64,000 nt of DNA from Corynebacterium imitans (GTDB lineage: Bacteria; Actinomycetota; Actinomycetes; Mycobacteriales; Mycobacteriaceae): positions 943,660 to 1,007,659 of the forward strand of contig NZ_CP009211.1 in the NCBI RefSeq assembly GCF_000739455.1, given 5' to 3'. Each line of letters begins with the position of its first letter. Position 1 is the first letter of the stretch. The position numbers and the translations under genes are program-made. The notes beneath the pieces were generated by a model. The model was not told where the DNA came from, did no database searches, and was given only the letters and a program-made list of their open reading frames with translations. This document shows positions 11,396 to 19,093 of this stretch, in pieces.

Positions 11396-12834
11396 CGAAT
11401 GTTCCTTTCTGCGGCTTGTGCGGCGCGAGTGCGGAAGGAGTCGGTGCGCGTCCACAGCACCCCGGCGATCACCGCGATGCCGACGACGACTGCGACGGCG
11501 AGAAGCTGGGTGCGCCCATCAGGCGTGGTGAGCATGAGCAGTACGAGTGCTGCAGCAAGCGCGATGGTTGCCCACGGCAGCACGCCCGGCACCCACATGC
11601 GCACGTGGGTGAGCTCACCGGAAGCCACCAGGCGCGGGTGCAGACGGATAAACGAGAAGCTAATGGCGAACCAGATAACAATCAGGCAGCCGCCCACGGC
11701 GTTGAGCAGGAAGGCGAGCAACCCCGGCGGGTTCCAGTACTGCAGGGCGACGGCGACAAAACCGAAGAAGACCGACACGATCACAGCGCGCATGGGCACG
11801 CCGCGGGAATCGGTTTCGGCGAAGGTCTGCGGGGCGTCGCCGCGCAGCGCCAGGTTGTGCAGGAAGCGGGAGGAACCGTAGATCTGTGTGTTGCACGCGG
11901 ACAGCAGTGCAACCACGATGACGGCCTCCATGATGCCGACCGCGCCGGGGATGTTAGCTAGGTGCAGCACGGCGGTAAAGGGAGACTCGGAGGCGTCGTC
12001 CGCGCCGCCGATCTGGCCGAACGGCAGCAGCATGACGATGAGTAAGACGGAACCGATGTAGAAGATGCCGATGCGCCAGATGATCGAGCGGATCGCCGCG
12101 TGGACAGCAACTTCGGGGTCTTCGGATTCGGCGGCGGCGATGGTGACAAGCTCAATGCCGCCGAAGGCGAAGGCGACGGCAAGCATCGCGGTGGCCACGC
12201 CACCCCAGCCATTCGGCATGAAGCCGACCTCGGCGATGTTGCTCATGCCGACGAAGCTCGTCCCCGGCAGCAGCCCCAACCACAGCGCGACGCCGAGGAT
12301 GAGGAAGGCGACGATGACGGCGACCTTAATCAGCGCGAACCAGAACTCGAACTCACCGAAGTTCTTCACCGCTGCGAAGTTGATCGCCGTAAAGGCCACG
12401 ATGGCGATCAGCGCTGGGATCCACGGGGAGATGGCAAACCAGGCGGCGATGATAGCGGAAGCGCCGGTGATCTCCACCGCCATGATCATGATCATCATGA
12501 ACCAGTAGAGCCAGCCGATGGCAAAGCCCGCCCAAGGACCGAAGGCCTGCTCGGCGTAGGTGGAGAAGGTACCCGAGGAGGGGCGGGCGGCGACCATCTC
12601 GGCGAGCATCTGCATGATGCACACGGTGATCGCGCCCGCAATCAGGTAGGCGATGAGCACGGCGGGGCCGGCGGCGGCAATGCCCACGCCGGTGCCGAGG
12701 AAGAGTCCGGCACCGATCGCGGAGCCGAGCCCCATCATGGTCAGGTGGCGGGTTTTCAGGCCCCGCTTGAGTGAGACGGAGGCCGAAGTTGGCGCGATGA
12801 CCGACGCTGCCCCTTGGGAATCCTGTGAAGACAT
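11392..12834 (-). CDS. APC superfamily amino acid permease (paralogue)
   Basis: 480 residues, 12 membrane segments. The motifs are almost the same as in the neighbouring permease: LKTRHLTMMGLGSAIGAGLF, then MLAEMVAARPSSGTFSTYAE and [26 protein letters not shown] -10 box (12846-12841) ends 6 nt before ATG 12834, so the transcript is probably leaderless and starts with this gene; both permeases would then be one operon reading into dapD. Substrate unassigned; D-serine/alanine/glycine or GABA permeases are the closest families by motif. Confidence 0.9.
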   Translation of the reverse strand: MSSQDSQGAASVIAPTSASVSLKRGLKTRHLTMMGLGSAIGAGLFLGTGVGIAAAGPAVLIAYLIAGAITVCIMQMLAEMVAARPSSGTFSTYAEQAFGPWAGFAIGWLYWFMMIMIMAVEITGASAIIAAWFAISPWIPALIAIVAFTAINFAAVKNFGEFEFWFALIKVAVIVAFLILGVALWLGLLPGTSFVGMSNIAEVGFMPNGWGGVATAMLAVAFAFGGIELVTIAAAESEDPEVAVHAAIRSIIWRIGIFYIGSVLLIVMLLPFGQIGGADDASESPFTAVLHLANIPGAVGIMEAVIVVALLSACNTQIYGSSRFLHNLALRGDAPQTFAETDSRGVPMRAVIVSVFFGFVAVALQYWNPPGLLAFLLNAVGGCLIVIWFAISFSFIRLHPRLVASGELTHVRMWVPGVLPWATIALAAALVLLMLTTPDGRTQLLAVAVVVGIAVIAGVLWTRTDSFRTRAAQAAERNIR

Positions 12835-12908
12835 GGTCTTACTGTAAACGGTCGCCTGTCATCGGGATCCAATGAGCCTTGCGCGAAGCCCAGCTCGTCG
12901 GCTGAATG

Positions 12909-13853
12909 TTATTCCGCTGGCTGCTGCTCGCGCACGACGGGGCAGTTCGAGAAGGCCTCGCGCCGAATCGAGAGGTTGCTCTGGCCGGAGATTTCGCGCG
13001 CCGGGATCTCGCGGTCACTCCGCGCGTCGTAGACCACGGACTCGCTTTCTAGCATGACGTTGACGCCGACGGTGCAGTTGTCGCCCAGGTCTACGCCGAA
13101 AAGCCCGGAGGAGGGGTGCAGGGTGCAGTGCTTACCGACGCGCATCGGTGCCCGGTGCCGATCACCCGAATGGTCGGCCATAAGCACCGCCGAGAGCGAG
13201 ATGTTTGAGCCCTCGCCGACTACCACGGCTGAGGAGAGTCGCCCCTCGATACGCGCCGGGCCGAGCGTGCCCGCGTTGTAGGAGACGTACCCCTCGCGCA
13301 GCACGGAGGTGCCCGGAGCGAGGTACGCGCCCAGGCGCACGCGCTCGGCCTGGGCGATGGACACGCCGGTGGGGACGACGTAGTCCACCATTCGCGGCAG
13401 GCGTTCGATGCCCCAAACGTGGATGGTGCCCCGGGAGCGCAGGTTGGTGCGCACGAACTCGAAATTGTCGCTCAAGCACGGCCCCTTGTTCGTCCACACC
13501 ACGGGCACGAGGTGCTCGAGGCAGTGGTCCATGTTGATCTCCAGTGGCTTGACCAGCCGGTGGGAGAGCAGGTGCAGGCGCAGGTAGACGTCGTGGGCGT
13601 CCACCGGCGGCTGGGAAAGGTCGGGGATGTAGGTGTGGATGGGCACCTGCTCGACGAGCCGGTCGCGGTCCAGGCCGACCAGGTTTAAGAAGCGGTCGGA
13701 GAGCTTGTGCGCGCCGACGCGCTCGCTGCGGGCGGTGGGGGCGGGGTCGTGCGCGGCGACGTCGATAAGCGCGGGGCTCGGGTACCACGTATCCAAGACC
13801 GTGCCGTCCATGGCGATGTTGGCAATTCCGGTTGCTTCGGCTCCTATGGGCAT
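12909..13853 (-). CDS. DapD-like succinyltransferase paralogue
   Basis: 314 residues, collinear with DapD over its whole length: GTVLDTWYPSPALI (N-terminal domain), [60 protein letters not shown]. The glycine-rich DapD loop ([14 protein letters not shown]) is replaced by SLSAVLMADHSGDRHR, and the C-terminal part differs, so substrate or acyl donor may have changed. A TAAGAT box (13866-13861) stands 7 nt before ATG 13853, a leaderless signature that favours this start over ATG 13862. Divergent from dapE with overlapping promoter space. Confidence 0.85.
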   Translation of the reverse strand: MPIGAEATGIANIAMDGTVLDTWYPSPALIDVAAHDPAPTARSERVGAHKLSDRFLNLVGLDRDRLVEQVPIHTYIPDLSQPPVDAHDVYLRLHLLSHRLVKPLEINMDHCLEHLVPVVWTNKGPCLSDNFEFVRTNLRSRGTIHVWGIERLPRMVDYVVPTGVSIAQAERVRLGAYLAPGTSVLREGYVSYNAGTLGPARIEGRLSSAVVVGEGSNISLSAVLMADHSGDRHRAPMRVGKHCTLHPSSGLFGVDLGDNCTVGVNVMLESESVVYDARSDREIPAREISGQSNLSIRREAFSNCPVVREQQPAE

Positions 13854-13860
13854 ATCGCCC

Positions 13861-13889
13861 ATCTTAAGGGCTTGCAGTCCCCGTAGGAT
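13861..13889. promoter_or_regulatory. Back-to-back -10 boxes of the dapD paralogue and dapE
   Basis: TAAGAT on the minus strand (13866-13861) precedes ATG 13853 by 7 nt; TAGGAT on the plus strand (13884-13889) precedes GTG 13897 by 7 nt. Both fit leaderless transcripts. Neither has a recognisable TTGACA-type -35. The only 43 bp between the two coding starts hold both promoters, so RNA polymerase binding on one side probably excludes the other. Confidence 0.5.
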
Positions 13890-13896
13890 GAACGGT

Positions 13897-14991
13897 GTGA
13901 CTACGCTCAACCTTTTCGCAGACCCAGTAGATTTAACCGCCGCGCTGATCGACATCGAGTCGCCCTCGCACCACGAAGGCGAGATTGCCGATGCCGTCGA
14001 GGCGGCGCTCAAGGAGCTCGAGGGAGTAGAAGTCCAGCGCTTCGGGCACACCGTAGTGGCGCGCACGCACTTCGGGCGCGAGCAGCGCGTGGTGCTCGCC
14101 GGCCACATTGATACTGTGCCGCTGGCGGACAACACCCCGCACCACTTCGAGGGGGACACGCTGTTTGGCTGCGGCGCGGTCGATATGAAAAGCGGCATGG
14201 CCTGCTACCTCGGCGCTTTCGCGCGCCTGGCCAGCCAGGGTGCGGACGGCCCGGCCGCTTTCGACCTCACGCTGATCGCATACGAGGGCGAGGAGGTCGC
14301 CCAGGAGTACAACGGACTGTTCCACCTCGAGCGCGACCACCCGGAGCTGCTCGCCGGCGATATCGCGCTGCTTGGGGAACCCTCCGGCGGCATCATCGAG
14401 GCGGGCTGCCAGGGCACCATCCGCGTGTTTGTCGACGCGCACGGCACGCGCGCGCACTCCGCGCGCTCCTGGCTGGGGCACAACGCCGCCCACGACCTGG
14501 CTGGGGTGCTTTCCCGCGTCGCCGCGTACACGCCGCGGGCCGTGACGATCGCGGGCTGCGAGTACCGGGAGGGTCTCAACGTGGTGGGGCTGGAAGGTTT
14601 CGTGGCTACCAACACCATCCCGGATGAGGCGCGGCTGGTGATCAACTTCCGCTACGCCCCGGACCGCTCCATGGAAGAGGCCAAGGCGCACTTGGAGGAA
14701 ACGCTCGCGCTGGAGGAGGGGCTTACGCTGACCTACGACGACGTCGCGCCGGGCGCGCTGCCGGGGCTGGATGACCCGGTGGCGGCCAACCTGGTCAAGG
14801 CTGTCGGCGGGAACTTCCGCGCAAAGTTCGGATGGACGGATGTGTCCAGGTTCTCTAACCTGGGTGTTCCGGCCGTGAACTTCGGCCCAGGCGACCCCGG
14901 GTACGCGCACAAGAAGGACGAGCAGTGCCCGGTAGGCCAGATCCGCGAGGTAGCCGAGCAGCTGATGGACTACCTCGCTGTCGCCGACTAA
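13897..14991 (+). CDS. dapE: Succinyl-diaminopimelate desuccinylase DapE
   Basis: 364 residues, M20 metallopeptidase family. It hydrolyses N-succinyl-L,L-DAP to succinate and L,L-DAP. Di-zinc site residues lie in VVLAGHIDTVPLAD (His, Asp), FGCGAVDMKSGMA (bridging Asp) and AYEGEEVAQEYNG (catalytic Glu-Glu); the final metal His is in GDPGYAHKKDE. The start was chosen as GTG 13897 because a TAGGAT -10 box ends 7 nt upstream, which places transcription start at the codon; ATG 13888 in the same frame would lie inside the -10 box. Confidence 0.94.
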   Translation: MTTLNLFADPVDLTAALIDIESPSHHEGEIADAVEAALKELEGVEVQRFGHTVVARTHFGREQRVVLAGHIDTVPLADNTPHHFEGDTLFGCGAVDMKSGMACYLGAFARLASQGADGPAAFDLTLIAYEGEEVAQEYNGLFHLERDHPELLAGDIALLGEPSGGIIEAGCQGTIRVFVDAHGTRAHSARSWLGHNAAHDLAGVLSRVAAYTPRAVTIAGCEYREGLNVVGLEGFVATNTIPDEARLVINFRYAPDRSMEEAKAHLEETLALEEGLTLTYDDVAPGALPGLDDPVAANLVKAVGGNFRAKFGWTDVSRFSNLGVPAVNFGPGDPGYAHKKDEQCPVGQIREVAEQLMDYLAVAD

Positions 14992-15049
14992 GCGTTCCCG
15001 TATCCGCAGTACCGAACAAGAAAACACCACTTTTACAACCTTTAAAGAC

Positions 15050-15859
15050 ATGGCACCGTTGAATTTCCCCCGTCCCGACCGCGACCGTAAGCTGCGCGGA
15101 CCAATGATGTTTCGCAGCGACGAAAAGCAGCAGGCCTCCACCCACGACCGGCGACTGCTCGAGTCGCTGGGCTCCACCGACCACGACTGGAAGCACGCCG
15201 ACCCGTGGCGGGTCATGCGCATCCAGTCCGAGTTCGTCGCAGGTTTTGACGCGCTCAGCGAGCTTCCGAAGGCCGTGACCGTCTTCGGCTCCGCCCGTCT
15301 TGGCGAGGGCACCCCGGAGTACCAGCAGTCCTACGACGTGGGCAAGGCGCTGGTGGAGGCCGGTTACGCCGTGATCACCGGCGGCGGTCCCGGCCTGATG
15401 GAGGGGCCCAACCGCGGTGCCCACAACGCTGACGGGATCTCGGTGGGCCTGGGCATCGAGCTGCCCTTCGAGCAGGGGCTCAACGACTGGGTCGATCTGG
15501 GTCTGAACTTCCGCTATTTCTTTGCCCGCAAGACGATGTTTTTGAAGTACTCGCAGGCCTTTATTGCGCTGCCGGGCGGTTTCGGCACGATGGACGAGGT
15601 CTTCGAGGTGCTGTGCATGGTGCAGACCAAGAAGGTGACCAACTTCCCGATCGTGCTCATCGGCACCGAGTTCTGGTCCGGCCTGGTGGACTGGATCGTG
15701 GATCAGCAGCTGGGGCGCGGGCTTATTTCGCCTGGCGACGAGAAGCTGTTCCTAGTCACGGACTCGGTGGAGGAGGCGGTGGCGCATATCGTCGAAAAGC
15801 ACAAAGTTATGACGGACGAGCGCCTCGGCACGCAGCAGGACCTCCATGGCGAAAAATAA
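15050..15859 (+). CDS. LOG family protein (TIGR00730 Rossmann fold)
   Basis: 269 residues. The LOG signatures GGGPGLMEGPNRGA and PGGFGTMDEVFEV are present; they form the nucleotide-binding and catalytic sites of cytokinin riboside 5'-monophosphate phosphoribohydrolases. In mycobacteria the equivalent gene also follows dapE. The bacterial enzymes split N6-modified AMP or AMP into base and ribose phosphate; the true substrate here is unknown. It has a basic N-terminal extension (RPDRDRKLRGP) before the fold. The ribosome site before ATG 15050 is weak. Its last 14 bp overlap the next gene. Confidence 0.9.
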   Translation: MAPLNFPRPDRDRKLRGPMMFRSDEKQQASTHDRRLLESLGSTDHDWKHADPWRVMRIQSEFVAGFDALSELPKAVTVFGSARLGEGTPEYQQSYDVGKALVEAGYAVITGGGPGLMEGPNRGAHNADGISVGLGIELPFEQGLNDWVDLGLNFRYFFARKTMFLKYSQAFIALPGGFGTMDEVFEVLCMVQTKKVTNFPIVLIGTEFWSGLVDWIVDQQLGRGLISPGDEKLFLVTDSVEEAVAHIVEKHKVMTDERLGTQQDLHGEK

Positions 15860-16697
15860 CGCCGCTGGCCTCGCGCAGGTCATGGCGATTGTCAACCGCA
15901 CGCCCGACTCCTTCTACGACAAGGGCGCGACCTTTGCCATTGAGAAGGCCGCCGAGCGCGCCGACGCTGTGATCGCCGCCGGCGCGAGCATTGTCGACGT
16001 CGGCGGGGTCAAGGCCGGCCCAGGCGACGACGTCGACGCGCGCGAGGAGAGCGACCGCGTTGTCCCGCTCATCGCCGAGGTCCGCGCTCGGCACCCGGAA
16101 GTATCGATCAGTGTGGACACCTGGCGCGCGGGCGTGGCCGAGGCCGCCATCGCCGCGGGCGCGGACTTGATTAATGACACGTGGGCGGGATGGGACCCCG
16201 AGCTCGTGGAGGTCGCCGGTGCCCACGGCGTGGGGTATGTCTGCTCTCACACCGGCGGGGTCGTGCCGCGCACCCGCCCGCACCGCGTGCATTTTGACGA
16301 CGTGGTCGCCGACGTGATCCGGGAAACCACCGAGCTCGCCGAGCGCGCCGTGGACTGCGGGGTGCCCGCTGAAAAGGTGTTTGTCGACCCCACCCACGAC
16401 TTCGGCAAGAACACCTTCCACGGGCTGGAAATCCTGCGCCGCATCGACGAGCTCGTCGCCATTGGCTGGCCCGTGCTCATGGCGCTGTCGAACAAGGACT
16501 TCGTCGGCGAGACCGTCGGGCGCGCAGACCCCGCCGAGCGGGTTGCGGGCACACTCGCCGCGACCGCGTGGGCGGCGGCGCGCGGGGTGGCCGCGTTCCG
16601 CGTCCACAACGTTGCGGAAACCGTCGATGTGCTGCGCATGACCGCGGCGATCCAGGGCGCGGTGCCGCCGCTTGAGACGGTGCGGGGGCTCGCGTGA
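15846..16697 (+). CDS. folP2: Dihydropteroate synthase-like protein
   Basis: 283 residues, TIM-barrel pterin-binding family. MAIVNRTPDSFYDKG is the pterin/phosphate loop; VDVGGVKAGPG, SVDTWRAGVAEAA and NDTWAGWDPELVEVA follow the DHPS fold. Some DHPS residues differ (the usual GGESTRPG is VGGVKAGPG), as in the second DHPS homologue of mycobacteria (FolP2), which does not replace FolP1 and lies beside the same LOG gene and gpgS. So a role outside folate synthesis is likely. ATG 15846 overlaps the upstream gene by 14 bp and its stop overlaps gpgS (GTGA), giving a tight operon. Confidence 0.85.
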   Translation: MAKNNAAGLAQVMAIVNRTPDSFYDKGATFAIEKAAERADAVIAAGASIVDVGGVKAGPGDDVDAREESDRVVPLIAEVRARHPEVSISVDTWRAGVAEAAIAAGADLINDTWAGWDPELVEVAGAHGVGYVCSHTGGVVPRTRPHRVHFDDVVADVIRETTELAERAVDCGVPAEKVFVDPTHDFGKNTFHGLEILRRIDELVAIGWPVLMALSNKDFVGETVGRADPAERVAGTLAATAWAAARGVAAFRVHNVAETVDVLRMTAAIQGAVPPLETVRGLA

Positions 16698-17449
16698 GCG
16701 AGTGCAAGGTCAGCGTGGTCATCCCCGCGCTCAACGAAGAGGCCACGGTCGGCGACGTCGTGCAGACATGCCTGCGCAGCGAGTGCGTGGCTCAGGCGGG
16801 CGAGGTGCTCGTCATCGACTCGGACTCCACCGACGCCACCGCGCAGCGCGCAGCCGCGGCCGGGGCCCGCGTGGTTAACTGGCGAGACGTCGGCCCGTAT
16901 GAACCCCGCCCGGGCAAGGGCGAGGCCCTGTGGCGCGGGGTGCGCGCCGCGCGCGGCGAGGTCGTGGTCTTTATCGACGCCGACGTCACCTCCGTGCAGC
17001 CCGAATGGGTCGATGCGCTCGCCGCCCCCTTCGCCGACAAGAACATCCACCTGGTCAAGGCCGCCTACCGACGTGAACTCAACGGCGGCCCGGGCGGCGG
17101 CCGCGTCACGGAGCTGACCGCAAAACCGCTGCTACGCTTGCTCTTTCCACAGCTTGGTCACATCAGCCAGCCGCTCGCCGGCGAGTACGCCATCCGCCGC
17201 GACACCGCGCTGCGCGTGCCCTTCGTCGCCGGCTACGGCGTCGAGGTGGGCCTGCTTATCGACGTCGCCGCAATGTTCGGCCCCGCCGCCCTCACCGAAG
17301 CCCGCTTAAGCGCTCGCCGCCACCGCAACCGGCCGCTGGCAGAACTCTCGCCGATGGCCGAGGTCGTCGCCGCGACAATCCTTAAGCGCGCCGGGGTGGG
17401 GGATACGGCGGTGCCACAGCGACCGGCCTGGATTGAGACGATAGAATAG
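16694..17449 (+). CDS. gpgS: Glucosyl-3-phosphoglycerate synthase
   Basis: 251 residues, shorter than the roughly 300-325 of mycobacterial GpgS. GT-A glycosyltransferase (family GT81) transferring glucose from a nucleotide-glucose to 3-phosphoglycerate, the first step toward glucosylglycerate and methylglucose lipopolysaccharides. Seen: VVIPALNEEATVGDVV, the metal-binding D95-A96-D97 in FIDADVTS, and QPLAGEYAIRRD acceptor region. GTG 16694 overlaps the stop of the DHPS-like gene. Position between the DHPS-like gene and a DivIVA-like gene matches mycobacteria. Confidence 0.9.
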   Translation: MSECKVSVVIPALNEEATVGDVVQTCLRSECVAQAGEVLVIDSDSTDATAQRAAAAGARVVNWRDVGPYEPRPGKGEALWRGVRAARGEVVVFIDADVTSVQPEWVDALAAPFADKNIHLVKAAYRRELNGGPGGGRVTELTAKPLLRLLFPQLGHISQPLAGEYAIRRDTALRVPFVAGYGVEVGLLIDVAAMFGPAALTEARLSARRHRNRPLAELSPMAEVVAATILKRAGVGDTAVPQRPAWIETIE

Positions 17450-17454
17450 CGGCC

Positions 17455-17844
17455 ATGCTCTCTTGGATTGTCCTGATTCTCTGCCTGGCCGCCTGTTTCG
17501 TCCTGGGGATGTGGCTGTCGGCGAAAATTTTCGGCCGCGGCGAGGCGCTGCCCCCAATGCCCGAGACCGAGGACGTCAAGGAAGCGAACCGCCGGGCGGT
17601 AGAGGACGGCAACTTCGGTGAGATTCAGCTCGAGGTCGTCCACCGCGGCTACCGGATGGATCAGGTCGACGCGCTCATCGCGCAGCTGACCGGCCAGGAG
17701 GAGACTGCCACGGGCGCGCGCAATCCGCAGCGGGTCGAGGCGCACTCGCTGACTGAGGGCGTGACCTTAGACGGTTTCGATGGCGAGACGCCGACGACCA
17801 CCGAGGCGGAAAGTTTTGCTGCCAAACCTGAGGATCGCGCATAG
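17455..17844 (+). CDS. Membrane-anchored DivIVA-domain protein
   Basis: 129 residues. One N-terminal membrane helix (SWIVLILCLAACFVLGMWL) is followed by a short cytosolic part with FGEIQLEVVHRGYRMDQVDALIAQL, which resembles the N-terminal lipid-binding module of DivIVA proteins (GYxxxxVDxxL). The C-terminal third is acidic and probably disordered. TAGAAT (17442-17447) ends 7 nt before the ATG, so it can start its own leaderless transcript inside the gpgS tail. Possible role in polar growth or septation; inferred from the domain only. Confidence 0.75.
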   Translation: MLSWIVLILCLAACFVLGMWLSAKIFGRGEALPPMPETEDVKEANRRAVEDGNFGEIQLEVVHRGYRMDQVDALIAQLTGQEETATGARNPQRVEAHSLTEGVTLDGFDGETPTTTEAESFAAKPEDRA

Positions 17845-17938
17845 TTACCTGCGGATATGCTGCAGGAACACGCTATCGTCGGGTAAAAGCGCGTATCATG
17901 TACTTCATACATTGTTGAGTCTGAAGGAGAGAATACGC

Positions 17939-18109
17939 ATGGCAGCAATGAAGCCGCGCACTGGTAGCGGTCCGATGGAAGCTGTAGAAGAGAGCCGCAA
18001 GATTGTGATGCGCATTCCATCCGACGGCGGCGGGCGCCTCGTCGTGGAGATGAGCAAGGAAGAGGCAGCCGAGCTCGGCGCCCTTCTCACCGAGGCGGCA
18101 GGCGAATAA
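17939..18109 (+). CDS. DUF3117 small conserved protein
   Basis: 56 residues: MAAMKPRTGSGPMEAVEES, then RKIVMRIPSDGGGRLVVEMS and a short helical EEAAELGALLTEA. This is the DUF3117 family, universal in Actinobacteria and uncharacterised. ATG 17939 is preceded by GAAGGAGAG. The frame is open back to 17780, but the shorter form matches family length. A fresh promoter may lie in the 94-bp gap after the DivIVA-like gene, which contains AT-rich GTATCATGTACTTCATAC. Confidence 0.88.
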   Translation: MAAMKPRTGSGPMEAVEESRKIVMRIPSDGGGRLVVEMSKEEAAELGALLTEAAGE

Positions 18110-18165
18110 GCCAGGCTCCACCCTACAACTGCTGGGACGGCCGCCAAGTGCGGTAGGATTTCCAC

Positions 18166-19029
18166 ATGCTCAAAGACATTGTGGACGTGCTTGCGGACCC
18201 GGTAGACCTTTCCCCGTTACGCGGCGAGGACGACTTTGCGCGCCTCGTCTCGGAAACGGGGCATTCTTATGACGTGGCCAAACAGGGCTACGTCACCCTC
18301 GCCAGCGGCAAGGGGCTCAACCACGAAGGCGATTCGCTGGAGATGGTCAACTCCCGCGAAGCCTTCCTGGCGCAGGGCCACTTTGCGCCCTTCGTCGAGT
18401 CGGTCACCGAGCACGTCCAGGACGTGCTCGAACACAGCGCCCCGCTTGCGGCTGACCCGACCGTCCTCGAGGTCGGCGCGGGCACCGGCTACTACCTGGC
18501 GCACACGCTGGACAGCATCGTCGACGCGCGCGGCGTGGGCCTGGACATTTCGGTCCCGGCCGCGAAGCACCTGGCCAAGTCGCACCCGCGCGTCGGCGCG
18601 ATCGTCGCGGACGTGTGGGCCGGTCTGCCGGTGCGCGACGAGAGCATCCACGCGATTACCGACGTGTTCGCGCCCCGCAACCCAGCAGAGTTCGCCCGCG
18701 TACTCGCCCCGGGTGGGGAAGTGGTGGTGCTGCTGGCGCACCAGGGCCATCTGGACGAGCTGCGCGAGCCGCTCGGCATCCTCGGTGTCGAGGCGGGCAA
18801 GCTTGAGCGGATGCTGGAGCAGGCGCAGGGACACCTGGAGCTGGCCGCTGACCCGCAGCTGATCGAGTTCCCGATGCGCTTGGAGCGCGACGCGATCGCC
18901 GCACAGGTGGGCATGAGCCCCTCGGCGCGCCACATTGAAGCGGACGTGCTGCAGGAGCGCGTGGCGACGCTGCCTTCGCACCTGGAAGTCTCCGCGCGCG
19001 GCCAGTTGGTGCGCCTGCGGAAGGCCTAA
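18166..19029 (+). CDS. RlmA-family rRNA (guanine-N1) methyltransferase-like protein
   Basis: 287 residues. The N-terminus aligns with the RlmA/TlrB family (GHSYDVAKQGYVTLASG matches the HxFDxAKxGYxxLL motif), followed by a class I SAM domain with VLEVGAGTGYYLAHTL and GLDISVPAAKHLAK. Family members methylate G745 or G748 of 23S rRNA. The N-terminal zinc ribbon cysteines are absent: the protein contains no cysteine at all. A TAGGAT box ends 6 nt before ATG 18166, implying a leaderless transcript. A strong hairpin follows the stop. Confidence 0.78.
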   Translation: MLKDIVDVLADPVDLSPLRGEDDFARLVSETGHSYDVAKQGYVTLASGKGLNHEGDSLEMVNSREAFLAQGHFAPFVESVTEHVQDVLEHSAPLAADPTVLEVGAGTGYYLAHTLDSIVDARGVGLDISVPAAKHLAKSHPRVGAIVADVWAGLPVRDESIHAITDVFAPRNPAEFARVLAPGGEVVVLLAHQGHLDELREPLGILGVEAGKLERMLEQAQGHLELAADPQLIEFPMRLERDAIAAQVGMSPSARHIEADVLQERVATLPSHLEVSARGQLVRLRKA

Positions 19030-19038
19030 ACACAGTAG

Positions 19039-19074
19039 AAAGGGCCAGGCCGGGAAACCCGGTCTGGCCCTTTT
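19039..19074. terminator. Bidirectional intrinsic terminator
   Basis: A 16-bp inverted repeat (stem AAAGGGCCAGGCCGGG, 19039-19054, loop AAA, right arm 19058-19073) with one mismatch, followed by T-rich sequence on the plus strand and T-rich on the minus strand. It separates the methyltransferase from the convergent GH32-like gene. Confidence 0.85.
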
Positions 19075-19093
19075 ACCTTTTATAGCTGCGTCC

